The notes under the pieces: generated by a model
Database searches by the model: none
What the model was told of the DNA's origin: nothing
What the model saw: only the letters and a program-made list of their open reading frames with translations
Position numbers and translations under genes: made by a program
DNA from: Eublepharis macularius
Taxonomy: Eukaryota > Chordata > Lepidosauria > Squamata > Eublepharidae
Length of the DNA stretch: 64,000 bases
Assembly (NCBI RefSeq): GCF_028583425.1
Contig: NC_072801.1
Coordinates: 59,473,766 to 59,537,765, forward strand
Direction: 5' to 3'
In this document: positions 1-12,700 of the stretch, piece after piece
Layout of the letters: every line of letters begins with the position of its first letter
Position numbering within the stretch: the stretch's first letter is position 1

Positions 1-200
1 TCAGTCAGGGAAAGAGAGGCCAGCTGTGTGCTGCCTGAGCAGTTTTAAGCATTTCTGTGAATAATATTGAGTCAAGAGAAAGCAGGCAAGCTGTGTGCAT
101 CCTGAGTAAATTTAAGCAGTTCTGAGAGAAATATTGAGTGAGGAAAAGAGAGGCTAGCTGTGTGGTGCCTTAGCATGTTTTAAGTATTACTGAGAACTAC
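1..200. repeat. Minisatellite, about 67 bp period, cut by window start
   Basis: About three diverged copies follow one another, each carrying a GCTGTGTG core, a short gap and a TTTAAG..TTCTGAGA-like tail that ends in AATATTGAGT. The array starts before the window. I see no gene in 200-660. Confidence 0.7.
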
Positions 201-663
201 TTTTATGAAACTGATATGCTTCTTGAAAAAATAAAAGTTTACTTTGTTTTTGTTATATCCTGGAGTATCTGTCATTGCTATATCCCATTCCTATCCTCAG
301 GGCCACATAGAACCACGAAGGAGCCTCACACTTAGGCACATGACTAAAGGGGAAATTTAAGTAAAATATTTTGGAATATAATATTCTTGGTGGCAGCAAA
401 CTACCCTAGAGAAAGAAAGGGTCGTAACAGGGTTGCTTAAAGACACAACAATTCAGAAATTCTACACTGATCAAGAACACTCTGTTTTTTTTTAATTCTT
501 GCAGGTTTTCTTAAATTGATCTCTCTACCTGGAGTCTTTACTATCAATTTGAACTACATCACATTCAAGTGATATTAAATTCCATGCCTTGAAAAGCGTG
601 TAGAAATTCAGCAGGTGATAGTGTCCCAGTCAGTGCATCTCCACGCAAGGCAACTCTGAAGTT

Positions 664-925
664 GAAGGTCCAGAATGAAAGATGGCAGCCCCAAGTTGGA
701 TTCAGCTTCACCTGGCCCAGACTCTGATGCTGTAAACAGAAACTCAACCTTGGAATGTCCCTTCTCTAAATTGCCTTTAGTTTGTCAGATGCATGCACCC
801 AAGGACAACGGGACCATGAAATTGTTGAACTTCATTAAATGCTTCTTATTGATTTTCTGTTGAATTCCTTTAGTCAACAACTGTGCATGTTCTTATCCCA
901 AATCCCGTCCTTCAATAAAGGCATG
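664..925 (+). pseudogene. Orphan 3' UTR and poly(A) signal of an upstream HSD17B14-like copy
   Basis: This stretch aligns with the 3' UTR of gene 2 (about 53100-53715) and with the remnant at 57340-57590. All three share AATGAAAGATGGCAGC and CCCAAGGACAA followed by the ATGAAATTG...TTCATTAAATGCTTC block. It ends with AATAAA at 915-920. No exon 9 coding sequence lies in the 180 bp before it, where gene 2 would have it, so this is a leftover of a lost or rearranged copy. Short open frames here are chance frames in UTR. Confidence 0.7.
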
Positions 926-957
926 ATTCAAAGTAGTGCTATAAATATGCTGTTGCT

Positions 958-1230
958 TTCTGGTTTTGATGCATAAATATGAGTTTTCATCAGGACCTCC
1001 CTCCCTAGTTGAGCTGAGTTTGGTACCCTCTCAGCTTCCCTTCCCTCACCTCCAAGCTCTCTGCCTGGATGGGTTTGCTTCTCCCCTTTCACTCTCTTTC
1101 AGATTGTTTATGAGTGAATTATGCTTGCTTGTTGGTGAAGGAACAGCAATTTTGCATGTCCTTCAAAAGTAGGACTTCTGACCAGAGTGGTGGTCGTGTT
1201 GGTGTATATTTCGTCATCCTAGGATGTGTG
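958..1230 (+). repeat. Duplicated intergenic spacer block (copy A)
   Basis: It aligns with 53757-53985 downstream of gene 2, beginning near ATGCTGTTGC..TCTGGTTTTGAT, and follows the poly(A) site in both units. It marks the segmental duplication unit rather than a gene. Confidence 0.65.
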
Positions 1231-1232
1231 TG

Positions 1233-1740
1233 TGTGTCACGTGCCGTCAAGTTGCTTCTGACTTATGGTGACTTTATGAATGAAAGACCTCCAAAATGTC
1301 CTCTCATTAAAAGTCTTCTTGTGATCTTGCAAACTGGAAGATATGGCTTTCTGAGTCAAACCATCTTATTTGGGGTTTTCCTCTTTTACTACTACTTTCA
1401 CCTTTTCCTACTGACTTGTCCAGAGAGTCTTGTCTTCTCATGATGTGACCAGATACAATAGCCTCAGTTCTGTCATTTTAGCTTCTAGGAAGAATTGAAG
1501 CTTGATTTGATCTAGAATCCAGTTTGTCTTTTTGGTTGTCTGTGATACCTTCAAGACTCTCCTCCAGCACCATATTTCAAATGAATCAATTTCCTTCCTG
1601 TCAGCATTAACCAACTTTCACATCCATTCACAGTAAAGGGGAACAACATTGTGTAGATTATCTTGATCTTGATCCCCAAAGAGACATCTAGGGAGACTGT
1701 CAAGCAATTCAACTGTTGAACCGAGACTGAAAAATGCATC
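1233..1740 (-). mobile_element. RTE/BovB-type LINE 3' fragment
   Basis: The minus strand encodes a decayed C-terminal reverse-transcriptase piece with the NGCESW motif (YGCESW in BovB) and a KIIYTMLFP-like stretch just before it. The 3' UTR side on the plus strand starts with GTCAAGTTGCTTCTGACTTA. A paralogous copy lies at 54769-55216, so the insertion predates the segmental duplication. The frame is broken. Confidence 0.65.
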
Positions 1741-1859
1741 CAACTTTTTCAAATGCCACCATCAAAATATGTATTGTCTGAATTTCCAGGGAAGAACTTA
1801 GGCACTCTGAAATATTTGCTCAGAAAACCTACAAAAATCTGAGGCTCCAAAAAAATAGT

Positions 1860-4140
1860 TGTGTCCCCCTCAAAACAGCTGTCATTCCCTCTTCTCTCCC
1901 CACCTTGGTGGACTTAGCAGGTGAAGTCCTGGGTCAGCTTAAATCCCTCAAAGAGCGCCCGGAAACTGAATTTTAAAAACAGTCTATTGCAATTAGGGCT
2001 TATTTTGATGATTTAGCAAAGCATATGAAAGGAGTGGAGATGACTTCATAACAGCTGAAGGGAAGGCTTGGAAAACTCTCTCAAGGATGCTGGAAAAATG
2101 AAAGTTTGTTTTCAAAAAAAGAGGGAGCTCTAGTAGAAAAGCTTGCAAACAGAGGATGGAGGATAAATGCCCGTTTTGAAGGTATCCTTCAGTTTTGGGG
2201 AGGGGATAGTATAGAAAACATTGTCAGGATGGATTACCCTACAAGTGAAGAGACAGCAAAAGAAGCCTGTGCCATGATTGTGTGGTTCATTGCAATTCCA
2301 TAATTAGAATGTTAATTCTCTCTTCTTTCAGTTCAACAATGTCCAAGTTTATCAAAATCTTTCTATAGAAGCCTAAATGCAGCAGTGCCCAAACTATTTG
2401 AGAGAGTTCTGTCTCTCCAGTTTAATGGGGAAGGTGTAGTGATCAGGACTTTAAATCAAACCACCCTTTGATTCACCTTTTCATAATCAAGCTCTGAGTT
2501 AGCCTGGAGAGTTCGGAAGAGCAGGGCAATGGAAATGCCATTTGTTTAACTTGAACTGGAATTCCAAGTGCTGTAGGAGTTGTAGGGAAGTGAAGCCGGG
2601 AGAGCTCATGAGCCAGCTCTACAAGACCGGCGGGAAGGAGGGAGCAGGAGGAGGGGCTCCATAGCTTAATGCTCCTCTCAGTGCTTGATTTGCAGATCAG
2701 AAAGATGTGGAATTGTTTTTGTGCCTATAATGGACCCACCCCACCCTTCACTCTTCTTACTGCGAGGCAGATTTTTCTGCCAGAATTCAGTTTCCCTCCT
2801 TTGGCTGAGCTGCCCCAGGAACTTTGTACATCTCCAGGCGTGTGGGGCTGGCCTCACCTGCTGTCTCACATGCTAATAGTTTTCCAGCTCCTGCCCAGAG
2901 TTGGCAGCCTTTTCCTGTCTTTGACAGGCAGCATTTCTTTGTTTCAAACACATGAAGAAAGGGGCTTATGATATAGCCATATTCATAAGCTTCCTATTAA
3001 TGTGAGGGAAGGTTCAACCGCTAACATAACATTCAAAAAGAAATAACCACTTTATTTAACAGGCAGGGATTGAGTCAGTATAGACAGGGGATGGAAAAAA
3101 GGGAAGGTAACATTTTGTTGGTGTTACAGAACATACTTTGTGTAACAGGCACAATAGTATCCTTGAAGATTATTTTTCATGTATTCTTGGTTCTTGACAA
3201 ATCACAGTGTGATCTGCGAGGGCTTGCACTGAGAAAAACTTCCCCTAAAAAGACTTCTTAAGGGTGATGAGACTTCAAGTGAGTGAGATATTGCTTGAGT
3301 TGTAGCAGAAGATCTTGCTCAAGTTGCCAACTATGATTCATTCGGAAACAAAGCTGTGTTGTGTTTTGGGCTGTCCCTCGAGTTGTGTAGGCAAACGGTT
3401 AGGCAGATAAAAGGAGACCAAGGAGAAGCTTGGGGATACTTTGTAGTTGGTGCAAGTGGCTTGCCCAAGAGGTGGCTGGTTGGCAAACATTGCCAGGATC
3501 TGGACTCTATTGTCAATGTGTTTGTATGGGAGAAATTGTATGATGCTTTACCTATCTCTTTGAGGGAAAGGGTGGAGGCAAAAAATCCTCAGGCCCTATT
3601 GGCCACCATGAAGCAAGTGACCGGATAGGGATGAGTGTAAGAAAAATGGCGATTGTTACATAATACGATGTCATGCTAGAAAGCTGAAGGACATTACAAA
3701 ACCCCTTAATGCTTACCAATTCTTTCAACGAGTTTCCTCAAGAGTATTCCTCAAATAAAACCACGCTCCTTTATTTTTCATTTGTTCTGGGCAATTAAAA
3801 AATTTCTCCAGGAAAGCAAGTGTGCTTTTTTCAAACACGGGAAACAGTACATTACCATAAATTTCTCTGCTGAACAACTGTGAATGCCTTCCCAATCAAT
3901 ATTTTCATTTGAATCAATGTTTCATTTAATTTATAGTAAAATGAGATGGTGTAACAATAAAAAATATACAAACATGACATACTGGAAAGCTTTTCACAGA
4001 TATTTCCCTGGGCGTTCTCTAATGCAGAGATGGAGACAGCCAATAAAAGGTGGTTATCTTATAAACAGGTTAAAGGGGTGGAGTAGGCAGCTGTTTCAGG
4101 GCAAAGCTGTCATTATTCCAATCAATCTCTGGAGAGATGA
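1860..4140 (+). repeat. Upstream duplicated block of the HSD17B14-like unit (copy A)
   Basis: It aligns in order with 30932-34000 upstream of gene 2 once the insertions there are removed, and its middle and end align with 58320-59160 upstream of gene 3. Recognisable stretches include TTTTGATGATTTAG, GAGCTCATGAGCCAGCTCTA and the region around GGAGACAGC near 4030. It lacks the L1 and MITE insertions of the gene 2 copy, so it records the empty sites. Open frames at 2106-2971 and 3356-3628 are not conserved in the paralogous copies. Confidence 0.65.
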
Positions 4141-4143
4141 AGG

Positions 4144-4162
4144 ACTACATCTCCCAGCATGC
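4144..4162 (+). promoter_or_regulatory. ZNF143/SBS-like promoter element of dead copy
   Basis: The sequence reads ACTACATCTCCCAGCATGC, close to the known ZNF143 (STAF) SBS consensus ACTACAANTCCCAGNATGC. It sits 134 bp upstream of the ATG of the frameshifted exon 1, the same place as in genes 2 and 3. Confidence 0.6.
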
Positions 4163-4277
4163 TTTGAGACCATAGGTGTGCTCACTGTGGGACACCACAT
4201 GTTGTGCTGTTTCCAGTTCTTAATCAAAAGTTCACATGGCTTTTAGTCATTAAGAGAAACTGAGGCAAACGGCTTGC

Positions 4278-4366
4278 ATGGCAACTTATCTGTGCTACCC
4301 AGGAAGGTGGTAATAGTGACTTGTGGAACCCCAAAGGTATCAGCCTGACCATCCTGAGAGAACTGG
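4278..4366 (+). pseudogene. Frameshifted HSD17B14-like exon 1
   Basis: It aligns with exon 1 of genes 2 and 3, starting ATGGCAACTTATCTG and ending at a GTGAGC donor. One base is missing in the CCAGGCAAGGTGG stretch (CCAGGAAGGTGG here), so the frame shifts and meets a TAA straight after (GTGG TAA TAG). The glycine-rich cofactor loop is also changed further on. The upstream promoter block is still present. No matching exon 2 is seen before the exon 1 of gene 1, so it is a dead 5' fragment. Confidence 0.8.
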
Positions 4367-5300
4367 GTGAGCATGGAGAGAACTGAGTATGGATGGAGAA
4401 GTGGGCAATTTCTGCCAACAGATACTAGGGTCAAGTCAGCCGGAAAGACTAGGAAAGACTAGGAATATCTTATCTGTGATGGAGAGAAAGAGGGAGGGAG
4501 GCAAATGAGCTATTGATATCCTCAGAGGCATTTGTGTCTATCTTTTGAACACAAAAAGGACACGTGGTACCTCATGGCATAGAGACTATTTGTTAGCCTT
4601 TGACATACTTGAGGTAAAAGCTGCAATTTGCTTTGGATATGTTCCTTGTGTTGAAAACAGGTTACAAGAACTATCCCTATCAGCAGTGGTTCAAATTCTG
4701 GGAAGGGCAGGGGGGGAGACTGGAGGTGGCAATGTTTCTGATGTAATAGGAGGTAAAACTACACCTGCTGAATTTCAACCTATTGTAAAGTTCTTGAAGC
4801 CCAGGCTGCCAGAATGCAAAGCGGTAATTGTACTTCTGGATACATTATCTGACACTAGAACTGTGAGCCTGTGGCTGGAGAGCTGTCTCTCAACCTCTCA
4901 GAGGAGCCAAAATGCAATGTGTTTGCTGTGGGTCAGTGGCGCATCCTGCAACATGTTACAGTGAAACAGCCTGCTTCCTTCCTCTGATATTAGTGCATGG
5001 GTTTAGTTCCATGGGTGGAATTTTCTTTGTTAGTAAGAATTGTAGACTGCATGAGCTCCCTTATCCTGAAACCAGTTGCTCCCATCCTTGTATCTTCTTG
5101 CTAATTCATGAATGTGGAGTTGAACTTCACTAACACCTGGCCTTTCTCCGGGGTGTGTGTGTGTGGAACCGGGACCCAACTCAACTTACATCCTTCTCCT
5201 TTACGTCTTCACAGTAACAGCCCTGTGAGATAGGTTAGACTGAAAGAGTGTGTTGGCTTGAAGAAAAATTACCAGTTCCTTTCACAGAGGCTTAATATGT
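4367..5300 (+). pseudogene. Intron 1 remnant of the dead copy
   Basis: It aligns with intron 1 of gene 2 (34229-34900) and gene 3 (59384-60000), for example the GGTTACAAGAACTATCCCTA and CACCTGCTGAATTTCA stretches. The open frame at 4545-4964 is intronic. Confidence 0.65.
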
Positions 5301-5470
5301 AAAAATGGGCAGCTAAAGCTTTTCACAGCATGGAGGTGAGTAATGTCACCTGTTAAATGGCATCCATTTGGCTGATATTAAAGGGACAGGGCATTATTTG
5401 TGCCAGGCAGAAAGCTAGAGTAATAATACCCTGCCTATTCTGTTTGCACTTTTCACTCTCCCTGGGAGAA
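5280..5470 (-). repeat. Inverted segment of intron 1
   Basis: It matches the reverse complement of about 35530-35700 in gene 2 intron 1 (for example AATGTCACCTGTTAAATGGC here against the opposite strand there). The rest of this remnant is in direct orientation, so a small inversion has occurred. Confidence 0.6.
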
Positions 5471-5569
5471 TGCCCCAGGGAGCTGCTACTGCCCCATTGG
5501 GGAAACCTACTTATATCCATCAGTACATATAACCTTCCCCAGCTGGCAAATAGAAGTCCTCTTTGCTGG

Positions 5570-5655
5570 TTGTTTCCCATCCAACTACTAACCAAGGCCA
5601 ACCCTGCTTAGCTTTGAAGATCTTATGAGATCAGGTTCACCTGGGCTGTCCAGGT
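5570..5655 (-). mobile_element. 5S-rRNA-derived SINE fragment
   Basis: The minus strand resembles the internal control region of 5S rRNA: the plus strand carries CCCATCCAACTACTAACCA and CCCTGCTTAGCTT. Related copies lie at 22583-22760 and 44899-45110. It is a retroposed head, not a 5S gene. Confidence 0.65.
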
Positions 5656-5957
5656 CAGGGCAAGTGGCTTTTTTAATTGGGTAAAAAATTTCCACTCACC
5701 CACCCTTTCATGACATAAATAGAGTGAAACAAGAAAGACACCCCAAAACTTGTTGAGACAACAAAATCATCCCACACATTTAATTATTTTTATTATTGCT
5801 AATATTAACTGTGATAGAAAACAAGATAGGAACGTCTGATGATGAAGCAGTGAAACTACAACATCTTTGAGGTTAACTAATGAAACTATGGGAAGGTGGC
5901 CTAATCTCATAAAAACTGGCTTGTCAGCTAAAGTCAGTCATTTAATAAAGGCACTCC

Positions 5958-6165
5958 ATCTAGGGTTGCCAACTCTGGCTGGGGAAATTCCTGGAGATTT
6001 GAGTGAATGGTGCTCCAAGAGGGTGGATTTTGGGGAGGGAGCTCAGCAGAGATGTGATGCCATAGAGTGCGACTTCCAAAACAATAATTTTCTCTGTAGT
6101 CTGGAATCAACTAATTCTATGAAAACTCCAGGCTCCACCTGGAGGTTGGCAAACACACTCTGAGT
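5958..6165. mobile_element. Small DNA-transposon-like repeat (AGGGTTGCCAA ends)
   Basis: The left end reads TAGGGTTGCCAAC and the right end reads GGAGGTTGGCAA, giving short inverted ends about 200 bp apart. Fragments with the same end occur near 50655 and 50884. Class not proven. Confidence 0.45.
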
Positions 6166-6184
6166 GCCTTCCTAAAATGGGTGA

Positions 6185-6385
6185 CAGATTTGGACTTGAG
6201 TTTGTTGGGACATGGAATTGTTCCCTTGCTGTCAGTTACAACTTCTAGCTCTCTCAGCCCCACCCATCTCACAGGGTGTTTTGTTGTGGGGATAACAACA
6301 TACTTTGTAAACCGCTCTGAGTGGGCATTAATTTGTCCTGAAGGGCGGTATATAATTCAAATGTTATTATTATTTTTAAAAAACC
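6185..6385 (+). mobile_element. 3' part of tRNA-type SINE
   Basis: It shares the CTCTCAGCCCCACC, CGCTCTGAGTGGGCATTAA and GGTATAT..TTATTATTATT tail with the fuller SINE at 46647-46905. The tRNA-like head is missing or decayed. Confidence 0.6.
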
Positions 6386-6540
6386 CACACAACTTCTATC
6401 CATAATGAGTTTTCAAATAGTTTCTGACAGAGACTTTGAAATATGGTGAACTCATAAAATTAGGCAAGGCAGGGTGGGGTGCTCTGAACCTCCCTAGGTA
6501 AAGGACACCCTATTTCAAAAGAGCTCTTAAGACAGCCAGA

Positions 6541-6559
6541 ACTACATTTCCCAACATTC
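6541..6559 (+). promoter_or_regulatory. ZNF143/SBS-like promoter element of gene 1
   Basis: ACTACATTTCCCAACATTC lies 123 bp before the start codon of gene 1. It is the most diverged of the family elements but holds the same position relative to the ATG. Confidence 0.5.
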
Positions 6560-6663
6560 TTGAGATGTGGTGCATGCTTTGTGGGAGAAAGCAGTGTACT
6601 AACTTGAACTCCGACCATCAGTTGCATTTCATTCCTTAGGAGAAGCTACGTGGAACAGCCAGC

Positions 6664-6751
6664 ATGACAACTGGATTGCGGTACCAGAGCAAGGTGGTCA
6701 TAGTGACAGGGGGCACTGGAGGTATTGGTTCAGCCATGGTCAGAGAATTTG
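6664..6751 (+). CDS. HSD17B14: Gene 1 exon 1
   Basis: 88 nt, residues 1-29 plus one base. It encodes the first beta strand and the TGGTGGIG nucleotide-binding loop. Donor GTAAGA; the following intron is phase 1. The open frame running past 6751 to 6906 is intron read-through. Confidence 0.9.
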
Positions 6752-9700
6752 GTAAGAATGGAAGCAACGGGGGGATTAAGCAGGTTTTGCAAACAGGTGC
6801 TACGATGAAGACAAAGCTTCTGCTTTGGAAGACTTGCTCCCTAGTCCAGATGTGCAGGGAAATTAAGGATAGGGCAACCTGCTGTTTATATGAAGAAACC
6901 AAATAGAGCCTTGTTGCATCTTAAAATTCACTGCGGCATGGTTTCGATTTTTGTATTCTGCTAGTATCTCCCAGATGCAGTCTTCTGGAATATATTTAAG
7001 GAATAAGCTTGCCTCCTTTTTTCTAGGAGGGTGCAGTGATGGGGAAATGTTTAGCTGTTGAATATTTGCCCAGGACTCTACTGAGGGGGCACGGCAGCCT
7101 TAGTTAACAACTTGTATAGGAAGCGCAGATTTGAAAAAAGACTGGACCCTAGTGCCTGTAAATCTTTCATGTGCAGAAGAGGGGACAAGAAGGGCAGACC
7201 TGCAGTGCAATTGTAAACACCCTTCTACCACTGAAGTCCCTGGGGAAAAGTTCCCTCTTCTACACATGAGTCCATTGCTAATGTGGGTTTTTTGAGGTGA
7301 CTTGATTGGCCAGCATGGAGAAGAGGATGCTGGATTGGATGAACCTTGAGTCTGATCCAGCGGGACTCTTCTTTTTGGGGGCCAAGAGAAACTATTCTAA
7401 ATACCGCCTCCTCTGCTGCTGTTAAAAGTTCTGCTAGAAGGAGCTGCAGCACATCTCCCATCATTGGTTTATCTCCAGGGATGCATCGTTTGTGTGTGGG
7501 GTATGAAGCAGGTGCCAGGAAAGTTTTCAGGGTATTGTTGCTCCAGCATCTTTTTAAGTGCAATGGTTGGATATGTTCCATACCTTATACAAGACTGATG
7601 TTTCTAACAGTGTCTAGTTCTAAAATCTAGAAGATTTTATTACAAGAATGATGGAGAGCTTCAGTTGTGGCCTGATAAAAATCAGAACATAGTGGAAATT
7701 CCTAAAAGCCAAAAAGAAAGAGATGGAGGCCCAAATAAGTTCTAAGTGCTTCAGAAGATTTTTATCTGATTTTGACAAAAGAATTATTTTCCATGGGAAA
7801 CAATGAAGTAATATATAACTCTCAGCCCTTCCCGGCTGGTTATTCACATAGACTGTGTTCTCATAAAATGAAAATGACGACATCCAGAAACTTCCCAGCA
7901 CAACTAGATTTCTTTCTTATACATGCAGCTCATGAAACAGGAAGTGATGATTTGTTTTCCAGTTGAACTGGCCTGTGCTGGAGGAATCAGTGATGGCTAC
8001 AGAGGGTGGGAGACAGATTTTGGAACACAGTGAGGGAGCCGTTTGTGAAATTCTTCCAAGTAGTGGGTTGGCTCCCAGGCACCCATTCATTACGAACAAT
8101 TGCCAGTTCATTTGAACGTGCCATCTCATTGTTTAAAAAGCAGTGCTTTTCCAAAGACTAATTTGTAAATTGCATTGCCAGGGACTACTGAGTGTAAAGA
8201 GATCAAGACATTGAGGACATTGTAGGCGCCACACCCAAATTAGTGTTTGTATGAGTGTTTGCTTCTAGGTAGGGCATGCACTCCGACAGCTTCTGGGACC
8301 TTGTTAATGGACCCTGCTCAAAAGTTTGGGCCCTCAGGTGTGGCACTCTGGCACAGTCATTGGGTGTAGGGAAAGGATGACTCTTGGTTTGTTCTAGAGT
8401 TCAAGAGCTACCTATGGAGTTCTTCCTGTACTGAGAGTGAAAACCATTTTGTTGAAATGGCATTTGTAAGATGTTAAGAAGATCTAAATGGAGGAAGAGT
8501 AGAATATAAAATTTTAAACAAAGAATCAAGTGATGCAGATCCATGTGTAACTTTTTATCTTCCTTTCACCCCTCCCCCACGCCCATTTTCCTCTTCTCAG
8601 CTCGCCAAGGAGCCAAGGTGGTATTCTGTGCACCAAAATCTGAAGGTGAGACTAGAGACTCTCTCTCTGCAACCTTGATGACAGGCCCCCCTTACACACT
8701 TGGGTTTGATTGCCAAAGATGGCGTTCATAGGCTATAGACTCCATCACAGTGATGCATTACTTGTGTGTTCTCCTCTCTTCCCATACAGTGCAGAAAGAG
8801 CTTCAGTTGTGCCCCACACACATACTGTTACTCCAGACAGAAATGGTCCAGGGAAGAAAATAGTTGGCCCATTTCTGGTGGAAGAACACATAGGTTTTCC
8901 CCAATGGATCAAATAATGCTCCCTTCCTTGTAACTGTTTCTTTCAGGGATAACACTGGTGGTAAGGGGAGGCTGGTCCCGATCCAGAGCAGGACCAGTGC
9001 AGATGGGAAGAGAGAACCTAGATGTGACTGACAGTTCACAGTTGGAGTTGGGATCCTCATTCCATGAACTCTGTCTCTTAGAAACTTTCTATTATCAGTA
9101 TGGATAATGTCAAACACAGTAATGAGACAGAAATATACAAGTGAGGGAAAGGAGGATAAGGTGCACAATTTTTGCCCTGACAGAGATGGAAATTGAAGAG
9201 GTATTGTTTGGTGGGGTGAGTGGATAATTGGGAAGTTGTACCTGATGAATTTCTTCCTGCTGCAGCTGTTCAAGGCACAAGACTTCAGCTGGGAAAAGGT
9301 GGGAAGTGCGGCCTGTATAGTCACTGTAAATGAAGCACACTGTGGTTTGACTGGGATTGGTTTCTTCTTTCCCTTAGAGATCAAGAAACAGTGTGTGTGA
9401 AGTGGCCCTAAGTACTAGTGACTTGACTGGTTGTATGGACCGTACACATGCCAAGTCAGCACTGTCTATCTGCCACACTGACCTGTCATTCAACTCCTTT
9501 TCTCTTCCTTGACAATGTGGTGCAGCGTAGTTAGATTAGGACCAAAAGACTGAGGTTGAAATCCCCATTGGCCATGACCTCAGGCCAGCAATTTGCTTTC
9601 AGCCTAACTTAGTTCACAGGGTTGTTGTACGGAACAAATGGAGGGTGGGGGAACTTCTTGGAGGGAGGGGGAGAGAATGCACTAAATAGTAACAATATAG

Positions 9701-12700
9701 GCCACCATTACAGCAGTGAACAGAACTCATTGATGGCATTTGAACACAATCATTTCCTTGACTAACAAAGTATCCACCAAATAGTGGGAAATTGGCACAT
9801 GAATTAAAAGAGGGCTTAAGAGTTTTTGTCCCAAACCCTGGACAGTCTCTCTTTATCCCCCTGAATCCTGTATCACCACATTTGTTGTGTGTTCAGCTAC
9901 TAGCTCTTCCATTTGCTGTTTACCTCTTATTTGCCATCTTTCATTTATCACAGAGGTTTTACCTTCTCCTGGATCTTGTAGCGCCTTGATTAGCTATCAT
10001 ATTTAGTACTGTAACATGTCTATTACAATCTGGTTCTGAGACCCTACAGTTATACTGCATGCCCTAAATTATGCACAAATTAAAAGGCCATCTGAATTAC
10101 AAGTATGCTGTGGACATGTTGACTGATGAAATAGTCTGAAATCCTCAGCAGCTGTTTTGTCATTTCACCCTGGAAGCTTTTTAATCAGGTCTGAGGAAGT
10201 GTAATTGGGGATGGTGCCAGGCGATGCAAAGGGCTAAAGCAAAACCAGACGTATAAAACAGATGTATAATGTGCATATGTGTATATGCATGTGTCTGTAC
10301 AACAGTATATAACATTCTATGTCTCCATTTGAGACCCAGGAGAGCTGCAGCCAGTCAGAGTAGACAGCACTGACTTGGATGGACCACGGTCTGGCTTAGT
10401 GGAAAACAAAACAGTTCATGTGTATGTTGATTTATTGCAATTCTGAACAGATTGAATGCTGTGGGAGTAATTCAGAAGAGGTGTGTCCTTTTTTCTTTCT
10501 TGCAGTGCCGCTGTTATCAGTACAGGTTCTTTTAGTATACCGTATGTTGTCTTTAGTTATATAGGTAACCACAAAACTCCTTAGAACTTGTTGCGTAAAA
10601 CTGGCCATGGAGAAAACAACAAAGGGAGGGGAGTGAAGACTTCCATAAAATTAGCAAATGCAGTTGTTTGTACTGATAACTCAGTCACACTTGGGAGTGA
10701 ATATTAAAGGAGAAACCAAAGGCCTACACCCTTTTCTGCTTGCTACTGCTGCCTTCTGTTCTCTTGCAGTGGAAAAGGGACAAGCACTTCAGAAAGAAAT
10801 TCAAGATTCTGGGTGTGCAGGGGAAGGCTACTTCCAAGTCTGTGATCTCCGCATTGACAGTGACATTCAGGTAGGTCAGAACTGGGGTAACAAAAGTGAT
10901 TTGGGGGTGCTTCTCTGGCATCTCCAAGATCTGATATTTCCTCTCCCTGCTTATAGCAAAAATGGTTATCTGTATTCTGATTTGCAGTTATCTAAACTGT
11001 GATAACATCCTTCTCTTGGCCCCTTATGCTCCTCTTCTGAAAATTCACAATAGCTTTCCTGCACATTTTGTCTCCTGCAGATACGCTTGCAGGCTTATTC
11101 AGTTTTGGGGGTCTCTTCAGCCCTGTTGGCTTCTGCATCAGCTTTAAGCTTCTTGACCTCACTGACTTAGCATACCTTCCTATAGCTGATGCAAGACCTT
11201 TTTGCAGTCTGGGTCCAGTCCAGTTGGAGGCAGCGCATGGTTTAGAGACCCTCATGAATGAGGTGCCTAAGTACTCACCCCAAGATGAAACTGGACTTGT
11301 CTCCTATCCCATTATGGACCATCTTCTTTGGTTGCTCCTTTTCTTTCTTTCTACAGGCTCATGTGTCACCCATCCTGTGCTTGCTCCCAATGCCTAGAAC
11401 AGGTGCAGCCCAAGGCAGTTCTAATGGTTGCATGCAGCTCTGGAATTGCAGGATTCCTGATTCTGTTGTTATCCTTGCCTTGGATCTCTTTTATTTCTGT
11501 CTCTGCAGAAGTTGGTTTGCGTGACTATGGAGTGTTATGGACGCCTGGACTGCTTGGTGAACAATGCTGCAGACTGTGAGTTATTTGCAAAATTCTTGGG
11601 GCTCTGAGAAGAAACGTAATGTGTGCATCTAGGTGTGATTGTTTCTTGATTATTCAATGGTTAAAATAGAGTTGTTCAGTACAGAGAAACGAAGGCTTCC
11701 AGAGGCGGTTGGTTACAGAGAAAATAAATTCCAGTCTAATAACAGTGCTTTGAATAAAGTGCATGTAATTTGCTTCCCTTATGGCGTCATTCTTCCTCCA
11801 GAGGTCACTGTTACCTCACCCTCTCCAAGATTATGAAAAGTCAGCATTTGGCCTTCTGTAATCTTTTCCCATTCACCTCAAAATTATAGCGGGCGTTTGA
11901 ACCGCTGCCTGTTATCTTCTCTTCTTCCTCCTGCTCTCTGGGAGGGAATCTCAACTTGACCCTCCCTATCAGTGACTGCTCCTCTCTGGCTGACAGGTAA
12001 TGGTGTCACATAATGAATACGTACCTGAGTTGGGATTTGCACTGGTCCACAGCATAGTCTCGTAGTCACTATGGTACGCTGGGTGTGAGGCCTTTCGAGT
12101 ATTAGGTGAGCCATGGTGAGGATTGCATTCCACAAATGGGGTACCACCACTGAGAAAGACTTGCCTTTGGTTACACTTGCATTATTTATGGAAGAGGGAG
12201 CACGGATAAGTTCTTGAAGACTTTAAGTGGCTCCGGTACAAAAGCCAGCTATATACTGTCCTTAAAACATCTTTTTTAACTTTTCCAGGCCCTAATCCGT
12301 AACTTATCTCTGACTTTTCTGGCCAGGGTCGTGGGCACTTTGTCTCTTCACAAATATCACCCCTCATAGAATAAGCTAAGGAAGCTTTTCTATATGAGCA
12401 GCTTCCTCTGAACTGTAGCAGGTGGCTGTTAGTGCCTTCTTGGTGGTGACACCAAAGTTGTGTAGCTCTCTGCTTGAGGAGATTTATTTGGTCTCCTCAG
12501 TACTGGCACTTATAAGCTGCTGATGCTGGGTTTTTTTCCAGAGACCATTTGGCTAAAATTTAAAAGCTGGAGAAAATATTTTTATTCTTCTGTTTGTTTA
12601 AAACATGGATGTTTCAGAGATGTGCTCAACAGGACACACAAGAAAAATCATAAAAATATAACATCCATTAAAAACCCAGCTGTGGTAGAATGCCCTGCTG

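Noticed and set aside
3356..3628. 90-codon plus-strand frame before the dead exon 1
   Set aside because: The paralogous block at 33410-33550 has frameshifts and stops, so the frame is not conserved. Part of it resembles a SCAN- or gag-like stretch, too weak to call.
6752..6906. Extension of the gene 1 exon 1 frame to a stop
   Set aside because: The GTAAGA donor at 6752 and the exon 2 match at 8601 show this is intron.
8803..9384. 193-codon minus-strand frame in gene 1 intron 2
   Set aside because: No recognisable motifs, and the composition looks like the reverse of intron and SINE-side sequence.
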